Shown: piece by piece, positions 1 through 7,309 of the stretch
Position numbering within the stretch: position 1 is the stretch's first letter
Layout: the number at the start of each line of letters is the position of its first letter
DNA from: a virus
Length of the DNA stretch: 30,727 nucleotides
Direction: 5' to 3' (one strand)
IMG/VR virus record: IMGVR_UViG_3300032323_002682
Coordinates: 1-30,727 of that record
The notes under the pieces: generated by a model
Database searches by the model: none
The model's input: the letters and a program-made list of their open reading frames with translations, nothing else
What the model was told of the DNA's origin: nothing
Translations under genes and position numbers: made by a program

Positions 1-1280
1 AGGCAGAGTAGTTTGAGTCCAATTGATACCATCATTAGAATATGCTGCTATGTCTGAAGATTGAGCAACAGCAACAAATCTACCATTACCATAGGTTACT
101 GAAGACCAAAAAGAATTAGGTAGAGTAGTTTGAGTCCAATTGATGCCATCATTAGAATAAGAAGCTGTATTACTAAACAAATCAACCGCAACAAATCTAC
201 CATTGCCATAGGTCACTGAAGTCCAAAAAGCATTAGGTATCGTAGATTGAGTCCATATTATACCATCATTTGAATAAGCAGCTATATTTGAAACAGCAAC
301 AAATTTACCATTGCCATAGGTTACTGAACGCCAGTTAGCAGTAGCAGGTAAAGTATTCTGAATCCAATTTGGATTTGTATTTAAATTACTGGTTAATAAA
401 TCTGAACTGTTGATATCAGTGAGGTAAGCTGCTATGTTTGAATTAATATTAATAATAACAAATCTACCATTGCCATAGGTTACTGAAGACCAGTTAGCAC
501 CGCTTAAAGTAGCTTCAGTCCAATTGATGCCATCATTAGAATATGCTGCTTTGCTTGTTAATGCACCATTAGCAATAGCAACAAATCTACCATTACCATA
601 GGTTACTAATGCCCATGTAGTACTAACAGGTAAAGTAGTTTGAGTCCAATTGATACCATCATTAGAATATGCTGCTATGTTTGAGCTATTAATAGCAACA
701 AACCTACCATTACCATAGGTTACTGATGTCCATCTAGCAATATTAGATAAAATAGCTTGAGTCCAATTGATACCATCATTAGAATATGCTGCTATGTTTG
801 AACCAGCACCAGCAGAATTAGTAACAACGACAAATCTACCATTGCCATAGGTTACTGAAGACCAAAGAGCACCAATAGGCAGAGTAGTTTGAGTCCAATT
901 GATACCATCATTAGAATATGCTGCTATGTTTGAACCAGCACCCGCAATAGCAACAAATCTACCATTACCATAGGTTACTGAAACCCAGTTAACAGCAGCA
1001 GTTAAGGTAGCTCGAGTCCATGTTATACCATCATTTGAATATGCTGATATGTTTGAACCTCTAGCAACAGCAACAAATCTACCATTACCATAGGTTACTG
1101 ATGTCCAGTTAGCAGTGGCAGGTAAAGTAGTTTGAGTCCAATTGATACCATCATTAGAATATGCTGCTACAGTTGAACCAACACCAGCAATAGCAACAAA
1201 TCTACCATTGCCATAGGTCACTGATTGCCAGCTAACATTAGCAGGTAAGGTAGTTTGAATCCAGTTTGGATTTGTATTAA
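1..1280 (-). repeat. About ten near-identical 110-160 bp coding repeats
   Basis: The plus-strand string ccataggt recurs near 90, 208, 315, 475, 596, 715, 847, 968, 1088 and 1210, usually flanked by the same bases that encode TYGNGRF on the minus strand. Spacing is mostly 117-132 bp (about 40 codons), with one short and one long unit. Identity at the DNA level, including synonymous positions, suggests recent duplication or ongoing homogenisation. Confidence 0.9.
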
Positions 1281-1287
1281 ACGACAT
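1..1287 (-). CDS. Beta-propeller (BNR/WD-like) repeat protein, C-terminus outside window
   Basis: Partial gene; the ATG is at 1287 and the frame stays open to base 1, so at least 429 residues. The product starts MSFNTNPNWIQ and then repeats a unit of about 40 residues built on the core SVTYGNGRFVAV, then SNIAAYSNDG, then INWTQTTLP. Ten YGNG(R/K)F cores are visible. Such short beta-strand repeats with a conserved Asp-Gly and Trp are typical of BNR/sialidase-like or related propellers; the fold is inferred. It starts 6 nt after the stop of the 846-aa fibre gene and has no promoter box of its own, so it is probably co-transcribed and coupled. A virion surface or host-binding role is likely from its place next to fibre genes, but is not shown by any catalytic motif. 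Confidence 0.8.
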   Translation of the reverse strand, partial: MSFNTNPNWIQTTLPANVSWQSVTYGNGRFVAIAGVGSTVAAYSNDGINWTQTTLPATANWTSVTYGNGRFVAVARGSNISAYSNDGITWTRATLTAAVNWVSVTYGNGRFVAIAGAGSNIAAYSNDGINWTQTTLPIGALWSSVTYGNGRFVVVTNSAGAGSNIAAYSNDGINWTQAILSNIARWTSVTYGNGRFVAINSSNIAAYSNDGINWTQTTLPVSTTWALVTYGNGRFVAIANGALTSKAAYSNDGINWTEATLSGANWSSVTYGNGRFVIININSNIAAYLTDINSSDLLTSNLNTNPNWIQNTLPATANWRSVTYGNGKFVAVSNIAAYSNDGIIWTQSTIPNAFWTSVTYGNGRFVAVDLFSNTASYSNDGINWTQTTLPNSFWSSVTYGNGRFVAVAQSSDIAAYSNDGINWTQTTLP

Positions 1288-1293
1288 AATGTA

Positions 1294-3834
1294 TTATGAT
1301 ATTCTTATTATTTTTCTATAGCTTCCTTGTAGCGGAGTTATAGATCCTGTACTAAGATTTACATTAAGAACAAAATTTACAGGTGATGCCGATGTGTTTA
1401 CATATGTTTTAATAATAGCACTAGCACTTGTACCTGATGTAAGTGTTGTTGTGGCTGGTAAATTCAATACATTATTAAATGTTATTAATCCAGCGGCAGT
1501 AGTTGCTGCAGCATTTGGTGAAATACCAGCGGCTGCTGTCTGACTGTAATTGGAAGAAACGAGAGCAAGTTGATTATTTGCCGATAAAGAATATGTTACT
1601 GTTGTTGCATCATTAACCTGATAATACAGAACATATTCTATCTCATATTGAGATCCCGAAACAAGATAATCACTTACAGGAAATGCATTATAAAAATATG
1701 ACATTCCTGTAGATATCGAAGAAGCTGTACTTTGTAAAGTAATGTATCGAGGTACACCCAATGCATATATTGGATTTGCTCCGCTCAATCCTACATAGAC
1801 ACCATTAGCGAAATTCATTGATAATGTATTTGAACCATTACCAATGTTGTTTACTGTATAACCATCTGATAAAATTACTTGATTACCATTTCCAAAATAA
1901 TTTACAGAAGAGATGGAAGGAGCACTGAGCGATGTAGTAAATACAGCAACGGCTGAATTGTTTTGAACCCATGTATTGACTGATGTATTACCTCCACCGG
2001 AAATTCCGGTTAAATTACTACCATCCCCATAAAAGGCAACCGCACTTATGGAAGGAGCACTAACGGATGTAATAAAAGTAGCAATCGCTGAATTATTTTG
2101 AACCCACGTATTGACAGACGTACTACCTCCACCAGAAATTCCGGTTAGATTACTACCATCCCCATAAAAATTACCATGTATATTTGCTGAAGCACTTAAA
2201 TTGTTTACATATGTATAATTTGATTGTGATGCGGTTATGTTTGAACCTAAGATAAATGTGTTTTCAAATGTTCCTGTATTATTTCCAGATCCACCCGCAA
2301 CGAATGTTAGGCGACTTGAAGCAATATTATTGAATCCACCGCCAATTACTGAATATGACACAGTAGCTCTATTGCACCATCCACCACCTACGAACGTATA
2401 AAGACCGGACGCAGTATTTCCTCTACCACCAGCTACTGTAGCTATGTAACCTGAGGCTGTGTTTGCTCTACCTCCTGCTACAGTGGAACTTATACCAGTA
2501 CCACAGTTTCCACTACCACCACCGACTGTAGCTTGTGTTGCTGTTGCACAGTTAGATTGACCACCAGCAACAGTAGCTATAAGACCTGTTGCTCTATTTG
2601 ATAATCCACCACCTACAAAAGAACATGCTCCAGAAGCAGTATTTGTTCTGCCACCTACAATAGATGCATACACCCCAGAAGAAGTATTTGTTCCGAGCAC
2701 CGGAGCAATTGAGTTTGTAGTATTTACTAATGTATAAGCAGTGCTAGATAATTTTGAATATCTTGTATCACCATCAGTGTATGGAATGAATTTATTACCT
2801 GTTATTTTAGAATCTGCTATTTCTACTATCCAAGAAGGATCAGAATAAGAACCTGTTGTATAAACACCATTTGTTACAGTTGTTGCATTTCCTGTTATAT
2901 CTCCTGTTACATTTCCAGAAACGTTACCAACTAATGTTCCTTCAATGTTTGCTTGAAGAGTATCTATCTTGAATGTAGGATCTGTGGTAATAATAGCCGA
3001 AAGTGGCTCAGAAGTCATTCCACTAAAAAGCGTCCATTTATTTGCTAAATGATTCCTTACAAATCCAGTATGTTGATATAACCCATCGTCAAAAGCACCG
3101 ATAAACCCTAAATCATATAAATTTCCAAGATTACCCTCACCGATATAAATTAATGGATCATTAACCGAAAAACTTTGTGTGTTAACAACATAGGACGAAC
3201 CTTGTACAAATAAAGTACCATTGATGTTAACATCACCCGGCATAACTATCGAAGTAGGAAAACTCAGTTGTACAACACCATCGGTATTAACTGAATTAAT
3301 TTGAAATATTGTACCATTTACTGCCGACACAGCAGCATATATTGAACTGTTTTTTGTAACATTTGTATAAATGTTTTGCCAATTACTAGAGATATTCTGA
3401 TATGCAGTGGTTACTAAATTCCATTGATTAGAATCGCCACTCAATGCATATATGATGCCTTGAGATTTTAATTTATTAACATATGTGGTATCATTATCAT
3501 CAGTTGTAATATTGGAACCAATAACAAATGAATTATCATGATTAACATTGTTGTTCTGACCACCCAAAACACCAGAATAATTTCCTAAATTAGTATTGTC
3601 TGTACCACCCAATATAACAGAATAAATTCCAAAAGAATTATTATTTCCTTTTGTAGGTTGTATAGAGTCGCTTCCTATTCCAAAATCATATACATCCGAG
3701 GGAATAATATTTAATACATATCCAGCCGAAAGACTTTTTGTTTGTGGCGTACTGTTTAAATTGTTTACTACAACTAATAAATCTTCTGGATTTAAAGAAT
3801 TTGTTCTTGGTAATTCTGATATTTTGACACTCAT
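1294..3834 (-). CDS. Trimeric tail fibre / YadA-head-like adhesin, 846 aa
   Basis: A TTG two codons upstream is also in frame, but ATG at 3834 (MSVKISELPR) is the likely start because it lies 7 nt after a TAAATA late-type box. Residues about 65-110 hold a short YadA-like block ending SFVIGSNI. Residues about 200-265 resemble a module common in marine T4-like virion proteins (VNINGTLFVQGSS, then SVNDPLIYIG, then GFIGAFDDG). Residues about 378-531 are a run of 14-16-residue YadA-head-like repeats of the type GGGxxNxASG, with unusual Cys in several units. Two tandem copies of FYGDGSNLTGISGGG plus NTWVQNNSA follow at about 555-640, then a beta-rich C-terminus. Most likely a homotrimeric fibre or appendage protein; the receptor is unknown. 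Confidence 0.85.
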   Translation of the reverse strand: MSVKISELPRTNSLNPEDLLVVVNNLNSTPQTKSLSAGYVLNIIPSDVYDFGIGSDSIQPTKGNNNSFGIYSVILGGTDNTNLGNYSGVLGGQNNNVNHDNSFVIGSNITTDDNDTTYVNKLKSQGIIYALSGDSNQWNLVTTAYQNISSNWQNIYTNVTKNSSIYAAVSAVNGTIFQINSVNTDGVVQLSFPTSIVMPGDVNINGTLFVQGSSYVVNTQSFSVNDPLIYIGEGNLGNLYDLGFIGAFDDGLYQHTGFVRNHLANKWTLFSGMTSEPLSAIITTDPTFKIDTLQANIEGTLVGNVSGNVTGDITGNATTVTNGVYTTGSYSDPSWIVEIADSKITGNKFIPYTDGDTRYSKLSSTAYTLVNTTNSIAPVLGTNTSSGVYASIVGGRTNTASGACSFVGGGLSNRATGLIATVAGGQSNCATATQATVGGGSGNCGTGISSTVAGGRANTASGYIATVAGGRGNTASGLYTFVGGGWCNRATVSYSVIGGGFNNIASSRLTFVAGGSGNNTGTFENTFILGSNITASQSNYTYVNNLSASANIHGNFYGDGSNLTGISGGGSTSVNTWVQNNSAIATFITSVSAPSISAVAFYGDGSNLTGISGGGNTSVNTWVQNNSAVAVFTTSLSAPSISSVNYFGNGNQVILSDGYTVNNIGNGSNTLSMNFANGVYVGLSGANPIYALGVPRYITLQSTASSISTGMSYFYNAFPVSDYLVSGSQYEIEYVLYYQVNDATTVTYSLSANNQLALVSSNYSQTAAAGISPNAAATTAAGLITFNNVLNLPATTTLTSGTSASAIIKTYVNTSASPVNFVLNVNLSTGSITPLQGSYRKIIRIS
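1905..2172 (-). repeat. Two tandem coding repeats (GDGSNLTGISGGG module)
   Basis: Two units of about 45 codons encode FYGDGSNLTGISGGG, then TSVNTWVQNNSA, then TS(V/L)SAPSIS. They differ by few residues. This kind of module is frequent between a fibre shaft and a C-terminal domain in phage structural proteins. Confidence 0.8.
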
Positions 3835-3841
3835 TATCAAA

Positions 3842-3847
3842 TATTTA
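3842..3847 (-). promoter_or_regulatory. T4-late-like promoter box TAAATA for the 846-aa fibre
   Basis: The minus strand reads GGTAAATATTTGATAATG; TAAATA ends 7 nt before the ATG at 3834. The match is to the core of the T4 late consensus TATAAATA. At that spacing the transcript would start at or next to the ATG. An AGG overlaps the box and is too far upstream to be a convincing ribosome binding site. Confidence 0.5.
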
Positions 3848-3880
3848 CCTAAAAACCCTATTAACCTTGTGTATTAATTT

Positions 3881-5758
3881 TTATGCTGGAGGCGCAGGAG
3901 CAGGTTCTGTTGCAGCAGGTGCTTCCGAAGCAGGAGCTTCACCTGCTTCTGGTGCAGCAGGTGCTTCTGGTGCAGGTTCTTCACCCCCTCCACCACCAGC
4001 ACCGCCTCCAAATTCTGGAATTTCTGATGAAGAGCCACCACCGCCTCCACCACCAGAAGGTGCGCCCATAGCTTCAGATGCTGCGTTTTCTGCTGCTTCT
4101 ATGTGATCTCTCCAGTTTGGTCCATTATTTTCGATTTTATTAAGTTCCCATCTGAGAGCCGCATCTTTTCTCTTCCATTCCATGTTTTCTCCGATCTTTT
4201 CATCGGAAAAGTCCAGATAATGACGTTGTGCAAAGGTATTGGAAATACCTTCATTGTTACTCATGTCATTGAAATTCTTTTGTTTTAATTCAAACAGATT
4301 TTGTTGTCTGAGAGCAAAGAAGTTGGAAGGTTCTGTGAAGTTAAAATTAAAATAACTCTCGTGTAATTTTAGTTCTTTCCACCATCCTCTGAGCTTAAGA
4401 TGAGTAATGAAAGCGTTCTTAAGACCATCAGAAAAATGTTGTTGAATTCTTACAATAAATTTGGCAAAACGAAGCTCTTCTCTTAACATTTCAGAACCAT
4501 CCTTGAATGGTTCGCTAGGATTAATTCGACTTACAGGTACTTTAAGACTCTTATAGAGCTTATTGACGAAATACATGAGATCTTCAAGCTCTCCGAGATT
4601 TGCACCACCATTCATCATTTCTACATCAGAACCAACTTCTCCGTTTCTTTTGGCAAACCAATAAGAATCAAGCATCGATTGTGGATTGTATTGATTGGCT
4701 GCACTTGGGTTTGAAGCATTGGAATTAAAAGTCTGTTTTGCCCAGTAATTTTGCATGAGTTGCTTGATATATGCTTCTGCCTTTGCAGGAGGCATGTTAC
4801 CAACATCGATTTTGAATTTTAATCTTTCTGGAGCACGAACCAATCTATATATTATGATGGAATCTTCCAGAAGAGATAATTGTTTATAGGCTCTTCTCGA
4901 ATTCTCAATAAAAGGAATGCGAATGGATTGATCTTCATTCCACATACCAGAGTTTATATAGGTGATCTGATTACCTTGAAGTGTAACAATCTGTTGTTGT
5001 AAAGAATTTACAGGACTTATCAAACTTTGATGTTGAGCAAGAGCAGAAGCAGGATCATTTGTCATGCTAATTGGTTTTTGGAACACAAAGTTCTGAATTA
5101 CATTATTCTGAACATTATCATATATCGGATTAATAAGTTCTCCGGGTATGTTTAATACACCAATTATTCCCTTTTCTTTATTTTCATCATGAATAATATT
5201 TTCAAAAAATAATTCACCCTCTACTAATAATTGTCTGCAATAACTCCATCCCTTGTTTTCTAGATCGAAAACATTTATGAACTTATTAAATTCTTTTAAG
5301 ATTTCGTTTCTTACTTCTTCATCCAAACCACAAAAATTTGAATATCTTAAATGAATTACCTTTCCATTTTCATCTTTACTAATAAACTCATCAGAAATTT
5401 CATCCAAACAATCGGAAATTTCTGCATAAGCTGCCATTCTTCTATATTCTGCCAAACGACGAACTTTGTCGGTATCAATATTGGCATAAATGAATCTATG
5501 ATAGGCATGATCCGATACAAATGAACCCGGATTGTAATATTCCCCATATTCATTACGCATGAAAGGTCCGGTAAGAACGGACTGCTGCATAAGACTGAGT
5601 TCTTTCCTTTTGGAAAGTCTATCAAATAATTCATATTTAGAATTACCTACATCTGGAGTGACGGCTCCTGCTATATAGGGAAGTCTCTGTAGAATCTGCG
5701 ATACGAAATTTCTACTAGAATCCGGTATTCTGTTAGATGTGGGTAAAAGGTCAGCCAT
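3881..5758 (-). CDS. 20: Portal vertex protein, T4 gp20-like, 625 aa
   Basis: Forms the dodecameric ring at the special capsid vertex through which DNA is packaged and to which the neck attaches. The identification rests on a long match to T4 gp20: QLSLLEDSIIIYRLVRAPER, then DVGNMPPAKAEAYI, then SYWFAKRNGEVGSDVEMM, then GELEDLMYF, then LKVPVSRI, then REELRFAKFIVRIQ. The N-terminal part (EYRRMAAYAEISDCLDEISD) matches the gp20 region that reads as a helical crown/wing segment. T4 gp20 is 524 aa; here about 70 extra C-terminal residues (about 555-625) are almost only Gly, Ala, Pro, Glu and Ser. ATG at 5758 follows a TAAATA box by 6 nt. Neighbours are not the usual T4 genes 19, 67, 68, 21, 22 and 23, so gene order is rearranged. 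Confidence 0.95.
   Translation of the reverse strand: MADLLPTSNRIPDSSRNFVSQILQRLPYIAGAVTPDVGNSKYELFDRLSKRKELSLMQQSVLTGPFMRNEYGEYYNPGSFVSDHAYHRFIYANIDTDKVRRLAEYRRMAAYAEISDCLDEISDEFISKDENGKVIHLRYSNFCGLDEEVRNEILKEFNKFINVFDLENKGWSYCRQLLVEGELFFENIIHDENKEKGIIGVLNIPGELINPIYDNVQNNVIQNFVFQKPISMTNDPASALAQHQSLISPVNSLQQQIVTLQGNQITYINSGMWNEDQSIRIPFIENSRRAYKQLSLLEDSIIIYRLVRAPERLKFKIDVGNMPPAKAEAYIKQLMQNYWAKQTFNSNASNPSAANQYNPQSMLDSYWFAKRNGEVGSDVEMMNGGANLGELEDLMYFVNKLYKSLKVPVSRINPSEPFKDGSEMLREELRFAKFIVRIQQHFSDGLKNAFITHLKLRGWWKELKLHESYFNFNFTEPSNFFALRQQNLFELKQKNFNDMSNNEGISNTFAQRHYLDFSDEKIGENMEWKRKDAALRWELNKIENNGPNWRDHIEAAENAASEAMGAPSGGGGGGGSSSEIPEFGGGAGGGGGEEPAPEAPAAPEAGEAPASEAPAATEPAPAPPA
3884..4100 (-). repeat. 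Low-complexity Ala/Pro/Gly coding tract in the portal gene
   Basis: The 3' end of the portal gene encodes a seven-Gly run, a second Gly-rich stretch and then repeated EAPA/PEA units. The DNA is GC-richer than its surroundings and full of imperfect ggtgct/gcagga repeats. It creates spurious open frames on the plus strand that are not genes. Confidence 0.85.
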
Positions 5759-5764
5759 GTCTAT

Positions 5765-5770
5765 TATTTA
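5765..5770 (-). promoter_or_regulatory. T4-late-like promoter box TAAATA for the portal gene
   Basis: The minus strand reads GATAAATAATAGACATG, with exactly 6 nt between TAAATA and the ATG at 5758. This predicts a transcript starting at or one base from the start codon. No Shine-Dalgarno sequence is present. Confidence 0.55.
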
Positions 5771-5787
5771 TCTTAAGATATTAACTA

Positions 5788-6594
5788 TCAACTTTCTATT
5801 TTAAGGTTAACAAAGTTCTCTGTCAATATAAATTCTCCAAATTCTGTTATAAAGTCATAATAATTATTGTATTCTACCTGTGTCCAATCGGTAACATAAG
5901 AGTTATTTGCATCTATTACAAAGAAGGGAAGAAATCCATTTACCTCTGATACTTGGGGTATTTGTAGATCTAAAATATTCAAACTCATAAGACCAAAAGA
6001 CCCTTTACTGTTTCTAAGAATAAAGGAAACATTGAATGTTTTGGTATCTGAATTATATGTTAACTTTGGATTTTCTAAAACAAACGAATGTTCACTTTCT
6101 CTCCAGCCTTCGGAATATGTGTAAACTAAGTTTATTTTCTTTAATAAAATTACGGAAACTTTTCCTGTAAAACAATCAAAAGATTTAAAAATTAAATTAA
6201 AATCAAAAGTATTATTTTGTACAAAAATACTAGGTTGTGTATAAAACAATTCTACAAAATATATTTTATTAGCAGTTTCGCTATACCAATAATCTGTTGT
6301 TGTATTTTTTCTTGTATTAAAAAGATTTAATTGATTATATGGTTTTATTTGTGAATTAGTGTCTATGTAAAACTTTTCAAAAATATATCCGCTTTTTGTT
6401 TCTAGAAAAATAACGTCATATATAACATCAAAACGATTTATTTTATTTGATGTTAATTCTGTGAAAAAAGAATTATTAATAGTTTGATATTTTAAATAAA
6501 TTGATGACAATACTTCATGTGCAGGAGATACGTTATCGCTAAGATCTCTTAACCAAAGTTCACCGGGAATTTGTTTGTTATAATAACTGTTCAT
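5788..6594 (-). CDS. Virion-region protein of unknown function, 268 aa
   Basis: I do not recognise this family. The protein is soluble-looking, rich in Asn, Phe, Tyr and beta-prone stretches, with no signal peptide, membrane segment or metal motif. Its N-terminus MNSYYNKQIPGELWLRDLSD is followed by alternating hydrophobic strands. The ATG at 6594 lies 2 nt after the stop of the gene upstream (stop at 6597), with no ribosome binding site and no late box, so translation is probably coupled to it. It sits directly upstream of the portal gene, so a head, neck, tail or baseplate role is plausible by location only. Confidence 0.8.
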   Translation of the reverse strand: MNSYYNKQIPGELWLRDLSDNVSPAHEVLSSIYLKYQTINNSFFTELTSNKINRFDVIYDVIFLETKSGYIFEKFYIDTNSQIKPYNQLNLFNTRKNTTTDYWYSETANKIYFVELFYTQPSIFVQNNTFDFNLIFKSFDCFTGKVSVILLKKINLVYTYSEGWRESEHSFVLENPKLTYNSDTKTFNVSFILRNSKGSFGLMSLNILDLQIPQVSEVNGFLPFFVIDANNSYVTDWTQVEYNNYYDFITEFGEFILTENFVNLKIES

Positions 6595-6596
6595 GA

Positions 6597-7271
6597 TTAT
6601 TCTAATGAAATTGATGGACTTCCGTTGTCTGGATTATCATAAGGACCTTCATAAGCAAGTGAATCTATATTTGTGCCCGTATTTATAGAAGTTAATCTTT
6701 CATTTTCAAAAGGATTTAGTAGCTTATAAGGACGGTATTTAGAGATTACTGTCTTAGGAGGTGGTGGAATAATAGGTCTTGCATCCCAATTAACTAATGC
6801 AGGTATTGTTTGATCTTTATTAATACTTTCAAACATATATAAAATATCATTATTTGGACCAAACATTCTTGTTCCCATTAAATGCATTTCTTGGAAGAAA
6901 CCTGATAGAACACCAGATTCTGTTTGATCGAATATATTAGTCTCCATCTCAGGAGCTAATAAATTTAAATCAATATTAAATTTCTGAGGTTCACTAGATC
7001 CCATTGTATATACATTAACAACAATGTTTATTTTTTTGAAAATAGTATCTGTTAAATAGTAGGTGTGGATTTGTGGTATATAAAGAGGATCTCCACCTTC
7101 ATCAATTGTTAATCTTTGATTTATTGTGGTTTCCTCATCTAATATATATTCTATGTTATAAACTTTATTAGAAACTGACACAGAAGAAGGAATTATGGAT
7201 AAAGTAAAAGGAGCAAAGCCAGATAAGGTTTGGTTTGCTGAATCCAGAAAAACTATTTGATTATAATTCAT
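6597..7271 (-). CDS. Virion-region protein of unknown function, 224 aa
   Basis: Not recognised. The first 110 residues look like beta-sandwich strands; the C-terminal third contains NWDARPIIPPPPK, a proline run followed by SKYRPYKLLNPFENERL, which looks like an extended arm. No membrane or catalytic motif. ATG at 7271 follows a TAAATA box by 6 nt, and the next gene starts 2 nt after this stop, so the two form a late bicistronic unit. A structural or connector role is inferred from position. Confidence 0.8.
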   Translation of the reverse strand: MNYNQIVFLDSANQTLSGFAPFTLSIIPSSVSVSNKVYNIEYILDEETTINQRLTIDEGGDPLYIPQIHTYYLTDTIFKKINIVVNVYTMGSSEPQKFNIDLNLLAPEMETNIFDQTESGVLSGFFQEMHLMGTRMFGPNNDILYMFESINKDQTIPALVNWDARPIIPPPPKTVISKYRPYKLLNPFENERLTSINTGTNIDSLAYEGPYDNPDNGSPSISLE

Positions 7272-7277
7272 TAATAA

Positions 7278-7283
7278 TATTTA
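7278..7283 (-). promoter_or_regulatory. T4-late-like promoter box TAAATA for the 224/268-aa gene pair
   Basis: The minus strand reads ATTAAATATTATTAATG; 6 nt separate TAAATA from ATG 7271. The spacing is the same as at the portal gene and the 1888-aa gene. Confidence 0.55.
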
Positions 7284-7309
7284 ATGAAAAAGATTGGTTT
7301 ATCAATATT

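Noticed and set aside
3867-4106. Plus-strand frames encoding Gly/Ala/Pro or Leu/Gln-rich peptides opposite the portal end
   Set aside because: They result from the low-complexity GC-richer tail of the portal gene read on the other strand.
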